A DNA stretch of 64,000 nt, taken from contig CALLRW010000001.1 of assembly GCA_938014215.1 (NCBI GenBank), forward strand, positions 124,001 to 188,000. Reading direction: 5' to 3'. This document shows, one piece after another, positions 1 through 9,179 of the stretch. Below the pieces are notes generated by a model, which was not told where the DNA came from, ran no database searches, and saw nothing but the letters and a program-made list of their open reading frames with translations. Each line of letters starts with the position of its first letter. The stretch's first letter is position 1. A program made the position numbers and the translations under genes. Source of the DNA: an uncultured Alistipes sp. (GTDB lineage: Bacteria > Bacteroidota > Bacteroidia > Bacteroidales > Rikenellaceae).

Positions 1-1
1 C

Positions 2-871
2 TATGCCGGCGTCCCGAACCGCTGGATCGACATGCGCCGCTGCTTTGTCACGGAGCAGCGCCACAAGGATGCGGGTATCAATATCGAGGCTTCGGCACCG
101 CTGCTGCGCAAGGCCGTGGCCGGGGGCCCCGAGACGATCTTCATCGGGCAGGGCTTCATCGGCGGGGCGCCCGACGGAACGACCACCACGCTCGGACGTG
201 AGGGTTCGGACTACTCGGCGGCCGTGGCGGCGAACATCCTCGATGCCGAGTCGATGTCGGTGTGGAAGGATGTCGACGGCGTGCTGAACGCCGACCCGAA
301 GATCTTCCCCGATGCCGTGCAGATCGCCGAGCTGAACTATCTCGATGCGATCGAACTGGCCTACAGCGGTGCGCAGATCATCCACCCGAAGACGATCAAA
401 CCGCTGCAGAACAAGAATATTCCGCTCTACGTGCGCCCGTTCGGCGACAAGCGCAAGCCCGGTACGGTGATCCGCGGCATGTCGGCGCCGATCGATGTGC
501 CGATCTTGATCCTGAAGAAGGACCAGGTGTTGCTGACGATCCGTTCGCGCGATTTTTCGTTCGTGCTGGAGGAGAAGTTCGCGACGATCTTCTCGCTGTT
601 TGAGCGCTTCCGCATCAAGACCAATCTGATCCACAACTCGGCGGTGAACCTGAGTCTGTGTGTCGACAATTCGTGGCACATCGACGAGGCGGTCAAGGCG
701 CTGCGTGAATCGGGTTTCGACGTGATGACGACCCGCGACATGGAGCTGCTGACCATCCGCGGCTATACGGACGATCTGTGGCGCCGCTACGCCAAGGGCC
801 CCCAGGTCTTCATCCGCCAGGCCACGCAGTCGACCGTGCGTGTCGTACGCAAGAAGCAGGGGCAGTATTGA
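2..871 (+). CDS. lysC: Aspartate kinase, C-terminal part (5' end outside window)
   Basis: This is the 3' part of a monofunctional aspartate kinase, which phosphorylates L-aspartate in the first step of the lysine, threonine, methionine and diaminopimelate pathway. The frame is open from base 2 and ends in TGA. The visible part holds the end of the amino-acid-kinase domain (GREGSDYSAA, then WKDVDGVLNADP, typical of the nucleotide and aspartate site) followed by two ACT-type regulatory segments from about residue 165 of the visible part (LLTIRSRDFSF and NLIHNSAVNLSL). Because only ACT domains follow the kinase domain, it is not the bifunctional ThrA type. The asd gene for the next step lies at 7987 but is not adjacent. 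A hairpin terminator follows at once. Feedback control by an end product through the ACT domains is expected for the family but not shown here. Confidence 0.93.
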   Translation, partial: YAGVPNRWIDMRRCFVTEQRHKDAGINIEASAPLLRKAVAGGPETIFIGQGFIGGAPDGTTTTLGREGSDYSAAVAANILDAESMSVWKDVDGVLNADPKIFPDAVQIAELNYLDAIELAYSGAQIIHPKTIKPLQNKNIPLYVRPFGDKRKPGTVIRGMSAPIDVPILILKKDQVLLTIRSRDFSFVLEEKFATIFSLFERFRIKTNLIHNSAVNLSLCVDNSWHIDEAVKALRESGFDVMTTRDMELLTIRGYTDDLWRRYAKGPQVFIRQATQSTVRVVRKKQGQY

Positions 872-896
872 GCAGGCAGCCCGATTGGAAGCCATG

Positions 897-926
897 AAAA
901 AAGAGAGCCGTCAGGCTCTCTTTTTG
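897..926 (+). terminator. Rho-independent terminator after aspartate kinase
   Basis: A seven-base-pair stem (GAGAGCC at 903-909 with GGCTCTC at 914-920) closes a GTCA loop and is followed by five T on the plus strand. A-runs on the other side allow weak activity for the convergent DUF4435 gene. Confidence 0.85.
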
Positions 927-976
927 GTTATACGGGCTTCGGATGTCGTGTGTCCGGGTTTCGGGTGCCCCTCTCT

Positions 977-2074
977 TTAGAAGACCCCCTGGCGCAGGCG
1001 GTGAAGAATGCCGACGACGGACTGCTCCTTGATCTCGCCGTTGCGTTTCATGTTCCAGATCGTGCGGGCGATGTAGCGCTCGATGTCGCGCTGCAGACTC
1101 TTGTAGAGCGGGCATTTCGTGTAGTTCTCGTTGTCGAGCAGCACGTCGCGGATCGACCGCAGCGAGTTGGTGTAGTTCGACATCTCGTTCTTCAGGGCCA
1201 CGCCCTGCTTCTGCGACGCCGAGATGCGGGCAATCGACATGTCGCGCAGCTTCTCGCAGACGGTGTTCAGCAGCACCATCACCACGTTGTCCATCAGCGT
1301 GTGGCCGTGCATGAAGAGGTAGGTATTCTCGGGTGTGACGCCGCGCTGGCGGAGCTGCTCCTCGAACTCCTTCATCGGCTCGATCATCCGCGGATTGCGC
1401 CGCCGGAGCAGCTCTTCGCGTTTGGCGACGTTGCGGCGGAGCCACTCGAGGGTGCGCTCGCCGTTGTTCTCGATTTCGAGGTATCCCAGCCGCACCGAGG
1501 CCTTGAAGTCGATGAGCGGGAAGACGCTCTCCGAGGCGAGCTGCGCCGAGAAGGCGTACCACAGGAAGAGCGGATAGATCGTCCGCGAGTATTCGTGCAG
1601 GAACTTCACGAAATCGAAGATGCGCGTGTCGTTCTTGGTGGCCCGGACGCAGACGTTGTGCAGCGAGGGGGCATAGCAGAGGTAGTTTTCGGTGGCGTAG
1701 GCGTAGGTGTGGAACATGAAGCGGGCGTCGGCCACCTGGCGCGACTGTTCGGTACGGCCGGCGAAGAGGTAGTCGAAGTCCGAATCGACGCATAGGATCA
1801 TCTCCTCGGACGACTGGGGAATCATTCCGAGCAGCACCTTCTTGCCCTTGGGGAGGTCGCCGCGGTCGGGGACCGAGATCTCGAAACGCAGATAGGGATT
1901 CTGGAAGTGGTCGAAGATGCCGCGCCAGAAGGCGACATCCTCATACCCTTCGACATAGACCTTCACCAGCCGCTGGTCGGGGTTGGCCGGCAGCGGTTTG
2001 GGGAGCTCGTCGAGGCTCTTCGGGTGCGCAAAAAAGGCGGTTTTGCGCGGTTTTTCGGGGAACTTCTTGGCCAT
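977..2074 (-). CDS. DUF4435 protein, TOPRIM-like
   Basis: A 365-residue cytoplasmic protein that I assign to the DUF4435 family; its function is not established. Two motifs recall a TOPRIM fold: an acidic YVEGYED segment (E42, E45, D46) after a predicted beta strand, and LCVDSDFD (D97, D99, D101), the DxD pair about 55 residues later. TOPRIM domains bind Mg2+ in primases, topoisomerases and OLD-type nucleases. I chose ATG at 2074 because the longer frame upstream runs through the promoter: a -7 box reading TATATTTG sits at 2082-2089 on the minus strand with TTG 20 bases further upstream. The gene stands alone, divergent from yciH and convergent with lysC, so context gives no partner. No helicase or ATPase partner of a defence system is adjacent. 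Confidence 0.8.
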   Translation of the reverse strand: MAKKFPEKPRKTAFFAHPKSLDELPKPLPANPDQRLVKVYVEGYEDVAFWRGIFDHFQNPYLRFEISVPDRGDLPKGKKVLLGMIPQSSEEMILCVDSDFDYLFAGRTEQSRQVADARFMFHTYAYATENYLCYAPSLHNVCVRATKNDTRIFDFVKFLHEYSRTIYPLFLWYAFSAQLASESVFPLIDFKASVRLGYLEIENNGERTLEWLRRNVAKREELLRRRNPRMIEPMKEFEEQLRQRGVTPENTYLFMHGHTLMDNVVMVLLNTVCEKLRDMSIARISASQKQGVALKNEMSNYTNSLRSIRDVLLDNENYTKCPLYKSLQRDIERYIARTIWNMKRNGEIKEQSVVGILHRLRQGVF

Positions 2075-2081
2075 ACTTCTA

Positions 2082-2112
2082 CAAATATAGGAAATTTCGT
2101 ATTTTTGCGCAA
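2082..2112 (-). promoter_or_regulatory. Promoter of DUF4435 gene, overlapping a divergent -7 box
   Basis: On the minus strand TTG (2110-2112) is followed after 20 bases by TATATTTG (2082-2089), a close match to the Bacteroidota pattern. On the plus strand a TATTTTTG box (2100-2107) faces yciH, so the two promoters overlap and may interfere. Confidence 0.7.
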
Positions 2113-2160
2113 AATAAAGCGCCCGAATCGGCGTTAGATCCCAACCATCGGAACACAATT

Positions 2161-2508
2161 ATGGCAGACAACGACTGGAAATCGCGTCTCGGGATGGTCT
2201 ACTCGACAAATCCCGATTTCAAATACACCACCGACGAAACCCCCGAGGCGGAGACGCTGCCGCCCGGCAGGCAGGATCTGCGCGTGTGGCTCGACCGCAA
2301 GCAGCGCGCCGGCAAGGTTGTCACGCTGGTGCGGGGCTTCGTCGGGCGCGACGAGGATCTGCAGGAGCTGGCACGCATGCTGAAGACCAAATGTGGTGTC
2401 GGCGGGGCTGCCAAGGATGGCGAGATCCTCATTCAGGGCGACCACCGCGACCGGGTCGTCGATCTGCTCACCCGCAGCGGCTACCGCTGCAAAAAAGCCG
2501 GGAACTGA
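2161..2508 (+). CDS. SUI1/YciH-family translation factor
   Basis: A 115-residue protein of the SUI1/eIF1-like family (YciH in E. coli), small basic proteins that bind the ribosome and affect start-site fidelity. The N-terminal 40 residues are a variable linker. The SUI1 core runs from about residue 42 to the end and includes KVVTLVRGFVG, LKTKCGVGGAAKDGEI and the QGDH(R)D segment typical of the fold. It begins at the ATG 53 bases after a plus-strand TATTTTTG -7 box. The stop is followed after one base by the GTG start of the next gene, so the two are probably cotranscribed although their functions look unrelated. Confidence 0.9.
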   Translation: MADNDWKSRLGMVYSTNPDFKYTTDETPEAETLPPGRQDLRVWLDRKQRAGKVVTLVRGFVGRDEDLQELARMLKTKCGVGGAAKDGEILIQGDHRDRVVDLLTRSGYRCKKAGN

Positions 2509-2509
2509 G

Positions 2510-5452
2510 GTGCGCCGGCTGCTGTTGGTTCTGCTGTTGCTGACCGCGACGCTTTTGGGCGTCCAGCGGGCCCGGGCCCAGTACTACACGTGGGGGTCGG
2601 ACCCTCCGCAGAAGTGGTCGACGATCCGTACGCCCGACGTGCGGATGATCTATCCCGACACGGTCTCGGCCCTGGCCCGGCAGACGCTCTTCTACATCCG
2701 CACCGTGCAGCCCGACATCGCCTACGGCTTCCGCCACGGGCCGATGCGCATTCCGTTTGTCATGCACCCCGAGAACTTCCAGTCGAACGGACTGGTGATG
2801 TACCTTCCGAAGCGTGTGGAGTTCCTTACCTCGCCGGCCATCGACAGCTACTCGATGCCGTGGTACAAGCAGCTCGTGGCCCACGAATACCGCCACGCCG
2901 TGCAGTACAACAACCTCGACCGGGGCGTCATCCGCGTGCTGAGCTACATCCTCGGGCAGCAGGGGTCGACCATCGGTCTGCTGTGCATGCCGATCTGGGC
3001 CATGGAGGGGGACGCCGTGATGTCCGAAACGATGATGTCGTCGTTCGGCCGCGGGCTGCAGCCCTCCTTCTCGATGGCCTACCGGGCGATGGGGAGCGTC
3101 GGCCGCGACCACCGCAACATCGACCGCTGGTTCTGCGGCTCTTACCGCGACTACATCCCCGACCACTACGAACTGGGCTATCAGATCTGCTCCTACGCCT
3201 GGGAGCGCTACGGCGAGAACATCTGGGACCGCGTGGCGTGGTTCGGTTCGCGCAACCCCTACATGCTGGCCACGACGCGCATCGCGCTGGAAAAGTATTA
3301 CGATACGAATGTCCGCAAGCTGTTCCGCGAGACGTTCGACGAACTGGAGCGCTTCTGGGATTCGCTGCCGCGGGTGCCGGACAGCGCCCGGCCGCTCGTG
3401 ACGCTGCCCGAGCGCAACTACACGACCTACCAGTGGCCGCTGGCGCTGGGCGATACGGCCGTGCTGGCGGTGAAGAGCGATCTGGACCGCGTGTCGCGCT
3501 TCGTGGTGGTGGACCGCCGCACGGGGAGCGAACGGACGCTCGCCTCGACGGGGCTGATCTCCACCCGCCCGACACTGGCCAACGGCCGCGTCTGGTGGAC
3601 CGAATACCGGCGCTCGAAGCTCTTTGAACAGCGCGTCAATTCGCAACTCTGCTACATGGATCTGTCGGACTGCCGGCCGCGGAGTGTCACCGGAGCCCGG
3701 CGTGTGCTCTATCCCACGGCGATGCCCGACGGCGGCCTGGGGTGGGTCGAGTACAACCCCGACGGCCGCTATACGGTGGTCGAGCGGCTGCCCGAGGGGA
3801 GGGAGCAGCGTTTCGCCGCCCCCGACCGCAAGGAGCTCCACGGCCTGGCGTGGGACGAGCTGACGCGGGCGTGGTATGTGCTCGTCACCGATGACGACGG
3901 CATGTGGATCGGCCGCATCGACAGCGAGGGGCTGCACGCCGTGACCGAAGGGGCCTACATCACGCTGTCGGACCTGCGCGCCGGGGGCGGACGCCTCTAC
4001 TACGGTTCGATCGCCTCGGGACAGGACGAGGCCCACTGCTACGACCTGACCACCTGCCGCGAATACCGGCTGACGGCCTCGACCTACGGCGCGTTCGATC
4101 CGGCCCCGGCCGACGGCGACGTGCTGCTGACGACCTACGACCGGCTGGGCTACCGCGTGGCCGAACAGCCGCGCGACACGCTGCTGATCCCGGTCGAGCC
4201 CTCGCGGCTGCCGGTCAACCGCGTCAATCCGCCGCGGCGGCGCTGGGAGGTGCTGAATCTCGATACGGTGCGCTTCACGACGGCCGATTCGCTGCGACAG
4301 AGCACCCACTTCCGCGAGCGGCACTACAGCAAGGTCCCCAATCTGGTCAACGTCCACAGCTGGATGCCCGTGGCCTTCAACCCCTTCTCGCTCTCCGAGG
4401 AGCAGGCCATCGATCTGAATGCCGGCGTGACGATCATCTCGCAGAACCTCCTCTCGAACACCGAAGCCTACGCCTCCTACGGCTGGAACCACTCCGAAGG
4501 GTCGCTTTTCAATCTGGGAGTGCGCTATTACGGGCTGGGCATTCGCTTCGATCTCGATGCTTCGTACGGCGGCAACCAGCTCTTCTATTCGCTCGGGCAG
4601 TACAACGCCCAGACCGGCAAGTACGAATACCAGTCGCGGCCGTCGCCCGACAAGTACTACTCCGTGGGGCTGACCGCCTCGCTGCCCCTCTACTTCCAGC
4701 GCGGCTACCACACGCGCCAGCTCTCGATCTCGGGCGGCTGGAGCTACTCGAACGGCATGGTGGCCGATCTGGGCAAGATCAAATGGGGCGACAACGGCAA
4801 CATCACCAACATTCAGCATATCGGCTTCCGCCGGGGACTGCACAAGGTCTCGTTCGGCGTGGGCTACTCCGACCAGGTGCGGATGGCTCACCGCGACATC
4901 GCGCCCCGCTGGGGGTACACCCTCACGGCGGGCTACACGTTCAACCCGACGAACCGCTACTTCAGCGACCTGATCTCGTTCTACGGCCAGGCCTATCTGC
5001 CGGGTGTGGCGCCTCACCACTCGCTCTCCGTGGCGGCCACCTACCAGACCTCGCTCGGCGGCTACAAGAACCCCCGCGGCAATGTCATGCTGAGCTACAA
5101 GTCCTCGCGCCTTATCCCGCGGGGCTTCTCGTCGGCCGACATCCTCTCGGACAACTACACGGCCGTCGAGGGCAACTACCAGCTGCCGCTGTGCTATCCC
5201 GAGGGGGGCATCGGCTCGGTGATCTACTTCAAGCGCATCCGCCTCAATGTCGGCGGCGACTACGCCCGCTTCCGGATCCCGGGATCGAAGGGGATGGCGA
5301 GGAGCGGAATCTGGTCGGCCGGCGGCGACGTGGTCTTCGATTTCAACCTCTTCCGCCAGCCGGCGTCGGCCACCTCGACCTTCACGCTGTCGTGCTACCA
5401 CCCCTCGACCGGCGGGGTGTGGATCGGAGGGTCGCTCGGACTGCCGTTTTAG
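2510..5452 (+). CDS. Large exported protein with HExxH motif, TolB-like propeller and barrel-like C terminus
   Basis: A 980-residue envelope protein. I place the start at GTG 2510, just after the yciH stop, because it gives a clean signal peptide (residues 1-23, cut after ARA), whereas the longer frame reads through yciH. Residues about 30-260 resemble a peptidase MA-like domain with HEYRH at 125-129, a zinc HExxH motif, and a downstream acidic EGDAVMSE that could supply the third ligand. Residues about 290-580 consist of repeating blades like TolB/WD40 propellers. The last 330 residues are rich in alternating aromatic and polar residues and end in GLPF, as in outer-membrane beta-barrels. The substrate is unknown. 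It could be a surface protease or an assembly factor; protease activity is inferred from the motif only. Confidence 0.8.
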   Translation: MRRLLLVLLLLTATLLGVQRARAQYYTWGSDPPQKWSTIRTPDVRMIYPDTVSALARQTLFYIRTVQPDIAYGFRHGPMRIPFVMHPENFQSNGLVMYLPKRVEFLTSPAIDSYSMPWYKQLVAHEYRHAVQYNNLDRGVIRVLSYILGQQGSTIGLLCMPIWAMEGDAVMSETMMSSFGRGLQPSFSMAYRAMGSVGRDHRNIDRWFCGSYRDYIPDHYELGYQICSYAWERYGENIWDRVAWFGSRNPYMLATTRIALEKYYDTNVRKLFRETFDELERFWDSLPRVPDSARPLVTLPERNYTTYQWPLALGDTAVLAVKSDLDRVSRFVVVDRRTGSERTLASTGLISTRPTLANGRVWWTEYRRSKLFEQRVNSQLCYMDLSDCRPRSVTGARRVLYPTAMPDGGLGWVEYNPDGRYTVVERLPEGREQRFAAPDRKELHGLAWDELTRAWYVLVTDDDGMWIGRIDSEGLHAVTEGAYITLSDLRAGGGRLYYGSIASGQDEAHCYDLTTCREYRLTASTYGAFDPAPADGDVLLTTYDRLGYRVAEQPRDTLLIPVEPSRLPVNRVNPPRRRWEVLNLDTVRFTTADSLRQSTHFRERHYSKVPNLVNVHSWMPVAFNPFSLSEEQAIDLNAGVTIISQNLLSNTEAYASYGWNHSEGSLFNLGVRYYGLGIRFDLDASYGGNQLFYSLGQYNAQTGKYEYQSRPSPDKYYSVGLTASLPLYFQRGYHTRQLSISGGWSYSNGMVADLGKIKWGDNGNITNIQHIGFRRGLHKVSFGVGYSDQVRMAHRDIAPRWGYTLTAGYTFNPTNRYFSDLISFYGQAYLPGVAPHHSLSVAATYQTSLGGYKNPRGNVMLSYKSSRLIPRGFSSADILSDNYTAVEGNYQLPLCYPEGGIGSVIYFKRIRLNVGGDYARFRIPGSKGMARSGIWSAGGDVVFDFNLFRQPASATSTFTLSCYHPSTGGVWIGGSLGLPF

Positions 5453-5473
5453 CAAATATTGTGGATCTTTTTG

Positions 5474-5481
5474 TATCTTTG
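5474..5481 (+). promoter_or_regulatory. -7 box of the PBP1A gene
   Basis: TATCTTTG lies 17 bases upstream of the chosen PBP1A start. No well-spaced TTG is seen, so only the -7 element is supported. Confidence 0.55.
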
Positions 5482-5498
5482 CTGCAAATTTCGGTTTT

Positions 5499-7901
5499 AT
5501 GACACAACGCTCGAAGTCGGGAATCAGCCCGAAAACGATCAAGTGGATCTGGGGGGTGGCCTTCGCCCCCTTCGTACTGCTGGCCCTGATGCTGCTGCTC
5601 ACGGCGCTGGGGACGTTCGGCCGCCTGCCCTCGTTCGAGGAGCTGGAGAACCCCCGCAGCAACCTCGCGACGGAGATCTACTCCGAGGACGGGAAGGTCA
5701 TCGGTACGTTCTTCGTGCAGAACCGCTCCTACGTGCAGTATGCCGACCTCTTCCCCGTTGACTCGACCCTCCACATCCGCCTCGACGGCCACGACGTGCC
5801 GCCGATCGTCGCGGCGCTCATCGCCACGGAGGATGCCCGCTTCCGCAGCCATTCGGGAATCGACATTCCCTCGCTGGCGCGTGTGGCCATCAAGACCGTG
5901 CTGTTGCAGAACACCTCCCAGGGCGGCGGCTCGACCATCACCCAGCAGCTGGCCAAGAACCTCTTCCCGCGCGACACGGCCCGCAACCGCAGCCGCGTGG
6001 CCCGGACGGCCAAGCTCGTCACCTCGAAACTCAAGGAGTGGATCACGGCCCTCAAACTCGAATACAACTACACGAAGGAGGAGATCGCCGCCATGTACCT
6101 CAATACGGTGGAGTACGGCTCGAACGCCTACGGCATCAAGTCGGCCGCCCACACCTTCTTCAACAAGGAGCCCGACGAACTCAACGTGCAGGAGGCGGCC
6201 GTGCTGGTAGGGGTGGTCAACGCCCCGACGCGCTACTCGCCGGTGCGCAACCCCGACAACGCCCTGGCCCGCCGCAACCTGGTCCTCTCGCGCATGGAGG
6301 AGGCCGGCGCCCTGACGCGCAAGCAGCGCGACTCGATTGCGGCGCTGCCCATCGTGCTGAACTACAAGCCCGTGTCGCACAATGAGGGAACGGCCACCTA
6401 TTTCCGCGAGATGCTGCGGCTGGTGATGAACGCCGACCGCCCGAAGCGCAGCCAGTTCTACACGGAGTGGGACTACGACCAGGCCGTCAAGGAGTATGAG
6501 GAGAACCCGCTCTACGGCTGGTGCCACAAGAACCGCAAGGCCGACGGCTCGCCCTACAACATCTACCGCGACGGACTGAAGATCTATACGACGATCAACT
6601 CCACGATGCAGGCCTATGCCGAACAGGCGGTCCAGAAGCAGATGGAGACGGTCATCCAGCCCAAGATGGATGCCCAGTACCGGCGGACGAAGGTGCTGTT
6701 CCTCGATACGGACCAGGCGGAGCGCGACCGGATCATGCGCCAGGCCATCCGCTATTCGGACCGTTACCGCGAGATGAAGAACGACGGATTCAGCGACCGC
6801 GAGATCATGGCCTCGTTCGACAAGCCCTGTCGGATGAAGGTCTTCACCTACAAGGGCGAACGCGATACGCTGATGACGCCGCGTGACTCGATCCTCCACC
6901 ACAAGCGCATCATGCGTGCGGCGATGGTGGCGATGGATCCCCGCACGGGCTACGTCAAGGCCTACGTCGGAGGGCCCAACTTCCGCTACTTCAAGTACGA
7001 CATGGCCAAGCAGGGCAAGCGTCAGATCGGTTCGACGATCAAGCCCTTCGTCTATACGTTCGCCATCGACCACCTCGGCTTCACCCCCTGCACGATGGTG
7101 CCGAACCTGCCGACGACGATCGAGACGGCCAACGGTACGGCCTGGTCGCCGAAGGAGGCCGGCAAGGTCGTTTACGACGGCGTACTCCACCCGCTGCGCT
7201 GGGGTCTGGCCCGCAGCCGCAACAACTACTCGGCCTGGATCATGAAGCAGGCCAAACAGCCCGAAGCCGTCGCGGACTTCATCCACAACATGGGCATCCG
7301 CAGCTATATCGATCCGGTGCCGGCGCTGTGCCTCGGCACCTCGGAGTCGAACGTCTACGAGATGGTGAGCGCCTTCTCGACCTTCGCCAACGAGGGCGTG
7401 CACACCGACCCGATCTTCGTGACGCGCATCGAGGACCGGCAGGGCAACCTCATCGCCTCGTTCATCCCGCAGTCGCAGGATGCCATCAGCGAACGCACGG
7501 CCTATACGATGCTGACGATGCTCGAAGGGGTGGTCAATGCCGGTACGGCCGGGCGTCTGAAGTGGCAGTTCGGCCTCACGGACATGGAGATTGGCGGCAA
7601 GACCGGTACGTCGAACAAGAACCGCGACGCGTGGTTCATGTGCGTGGCCCCGAAGCTGGTGGCCGGAGCGTGGGTCGGCGGCGAGGATCAGTCGGTGCAC
7701 TTCATCTCGGGCGGTGAGGGCAGCGTGGCCGCCCTGCCGATCGTGGGCGAGTTCCTCAAGCGCGTCTACGACGACGGCCGCCTCGGTGTGAGCCGTTCGG
7801 ACCAGTTCGTGCGCCCGACGATGATGCCGCACTACGACTGCGAGGACGAGATGGATGCCGTCGGACCGGAGTCGAGCGACGATGACGAGTTCTTCGATTG
7901 A
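5499..7901 (+). CDS. Penicillin-binding protein 1A (bifunctional transglycosylase/transpeptidase)
   Basis: An 800-residue class A penicillin-binding protein that polymerises lipid II and cross-links peptidoglycan at the inner membrane. A single N-terminal membrane helix (about residues 14-40, IWGVAFAPFVLLALMLLL) anchors it. The GT51 domain follows with the catalytic glutamate in ATEDARFRSHSG (E111) and GGSTITQQLAKN. The transpeptidase domain carries the three penicillin-binding motifs: STIK (S512), SRNN and KTGTS (K701). The C terminus is acidic. The start was set at ATG 5499 because it immediately precedes the membrane anchor and lies just downstream of a TATCTTTG box; a longer frame overlaps the previous gene. 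It is an apparently single-gene unit; asd follows after 85 bases. Confidence 0.95.
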   Translation: MTQRSKSGISPKTIKWIWGVAFAPFVLLALMLLLTALGTFGRLPSFEELENPRSNLATEIYSEDGKVIGTFFVQNRSYVQYADLFPVDSTLHIRLDGHDVPPIVAALIATEDARFRSHSGIDIPSLARVAIKTVLLQNTSQGGGSTITQQLAKNLFPRDTARNRSRVARTAKLVTSKLKEWITALKLEYNYTKEEIAAMYLNTVEYGSNAYGIKSAAHTFFNKEPDELNVQEAAVLVGVVNAPTRYSPVRNPDNALARRNLVLSRMEEAGALTRKQRDSIAALPIVLNYKPVSHNEGTATYFREMLRLVMNADRPKRSQFYTEWDYDQAVKEYEENPLYGWCHKNRKADGSPYNIYRDGLKIYTTINSTMQAYAEQAVQKQMETVIQPKMDAQYRRTKVLFLDTDQAERDRIMRQAIRYSDRYREMKNDGFSDREIMASFDKPCRMKVFTYKGERDTLMTPRDSILHHKRIMRAAMVAMDPRTGYVKAYVGGPNFRYFKYDMAKQGKRQIGSTIKPFVYTFAIDHLGFTPCTMVPNLPTTIETANGTAWSPKEAGKVVYDGVLHPLRWGLARSRNNYSAWIMKQAKQPEAVADFIHNMGIRSYIDPVPALCLGTSESNVYEMVSAFSTFANEGVHTDPIFVTRIEDRQGNLIASFIPQSQDAISERTAYTMLTMLEGVVNAGTAGRLKWQFGLTDMEIGGKTGTSNKNRDAWFMCVAPKLVAGAWVGGEDQSVHFISGGEGSVAALPIVGEFLKRVYDDGRLGVSRSDQFVRPTMMPHYDCEDEMDAVGPESSDDDEFFD

Positions 7902-7986
7902 CGCCCGCCGCGGAGAGTTTGATGACTGTGTGGAGCACACGCGCTGCTCCGAAGAGATACAACGCTTAGGTTAATTAGGAAAGAAG

Positions 7987-8979
7987 ATGAAAATTGCCAT
8001 TGTAGGCGCCAGCGGCGCCGTAGGTCAGGAGTTCCTGAAGATTCTCGAAGAGAGCGATCTGAAGATCGACGAACTGTTGCTGTTCGGTTCCGAGCGCAGT
8101 GCCGGCCGGACGTACCGCTTCCGCGGTCAGGATCTGACGGTCAAACTGCTGCAGCATAACGACGATTTCAAAGGGGTCGATTTCGCCCTGACGTCGGCCG
8201 GAGCCGGCACGTCGCGCGAATTCGCCGGGACGATCACCAAATACGGCACGGTGATGATCGACAACTCGAGTGCCTTCCGCATGGATGCCGATGTGCCTCT
8301 GGTGGTTCCGGAGGTCAATCCCGAGGATGCGAAGAACGCTCCGCGACGGATCATCGCCAACCCGAACTGCACGACGATCCAGATGGTCGTGGCGCTGAAG
8401 GCCATCGAGGGACTGTCGCACATCCGCCGCGTGCACGTGGCCACGTATCAGTCGGCCAGCGGCGCCGGTGCCACGGCCATGACCGAGCTGGTGAACCAGT
8501 ATGCCGAACTGGCTGCCGGCAAGGAGCCGACGGTCGAGAAGTTCGCCTTCCAGCTGGCCTACAACGTGATCCCGCATATCGATGTCTTCACGGAGAACGA
8601 CTATACGAAGGAGGAGATGAAGATGTTCAACGAGACGCGCAAGATCATGCATTCGGACATCCGCGTATCGGCAACGTGCGTGCGTGTGCCGGTGATGCGG
8701 GCCCACTCGGAGAGCATCTGGCTCGAGACGGAGCGTCCGGTATCGGTTGAGGAGGCCCGCGAGGCCTTTGCCCATGCCCAGGGGGTTGTGCTGATGGACG
8801 ATCCGGCCAACAAGGTCTACCCGATGCCGCTGTTCATCGCCGGCAAGAATCCCGTCTACGTGGGGCGTATCCGCAAGGATCTGACCGATGAGAACGGGCT
8901 GACGTTCTGGTGCGTGAGCGATCAGATCCGCAAGGGTGCGGCACTGAATGCCGTGCAGATCCTCGAGACGCTGATCTAG
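7987..8979 (+). CDS. asd: Aspartate-semialdehyde dehydrogenase
   Basis: A 330-residue NADPH-dependent enzyme that reduces aspartyl phosphate to aspartate semialdehyde, the step after aspartate kinase, feeding diaminopimelate for the cell wall and lysine, threonine and methionine. The N terminus has the nucleotide-binding GASGAVGQE loop (residues 7-15). The catalytic cysteine is C128 in NPNCTTIQM, and the substrate-binding segment SASGAGATAM follows. Length and motifs match the usual bacterial enzyme. It lies after PBP1A in the same direction and converges on tnaA with a hairpin between them. Confidence 0.97.
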   Translation: MKIAIVGASGAVGQEFLKILEESDLKIDELLLFGSERSAGRTYRFRGQDLTVKLLQHNDDFKGVDFALTSAGAGTSREFAGTITKYGTVMIDNSSAFRMDADVPLVVPEVNPEDAKNAPRRIIANPNCTTIQMVVALKAIEGLSHIRRVHVATYQSASGAGATAMTELVNQYAELAAGKEPTVEKFAFQLAYNVIPHIDVFTENDYTKEEMKMFNETRKIMHSDIRVSATCVRVPVMRAHSESIWLETERPVSVEEAREAFAHAQGVVLMDDPANKVYPMPLFIAGKNPVYVGRIRKDLTDENGLTFWCVSDQIRKGAALNAVQILETLI

Positions 8980-8993
8980 GGCGTCTGCCTGGC

Positions 8994-9110
8994 CCGAATT
9001 CCGGGGCGGCTGTTGAACTCGGGGGGCTTGTGGCTGAATGCTGCCAGCCGAACTTCGGGACTGCCGTTGAACTCGGGAGCGGCGGTTGGATACCGACGCT
9101 GAATGTTCCG
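8994..9110. repeat. Imperfect 55-base direct duplication downstream of asd
   Basis: A segment starting CCGAATTCCGGGGCGG at about 8995 recurs about 55 bases later as CCGAACTTCGGGACTG. Each copy is followed by a GTTGAACTCGGG segment. The copies have diverged. It is non-coding and lies between convergent genes. Confidence 0.5.
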
Positions 9111-9118
9111 TTCTGAAA

Positions 9119-9157
9119 AACCGGTCGCCCGGTCCTGCAAGGGGCCGGGCAACCGTT
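9119..9157. terminator. Bidirectional hairpin between asd and tnaA
   Basis: CGGTCGCCCGGTCC and GGGGCCGGGCAACCG form an imperfect GC-rich stem with a TGCAA loop. It lies between the ends of two convergent genes, with A and T runs on its flanks weaker than a classical terminator. Confidence 0.55.
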
Positions 9158-9179
9158 GTTTACGGACGGGCGGGACGGA

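Noticed and set aside
2468..5662. A 1064-codon minus-strand open frame opposite the HExxH envelope protein
   Set aside because: Same cause: antisense of a real, domain-bearing gene; no promoter or recognisable protein.
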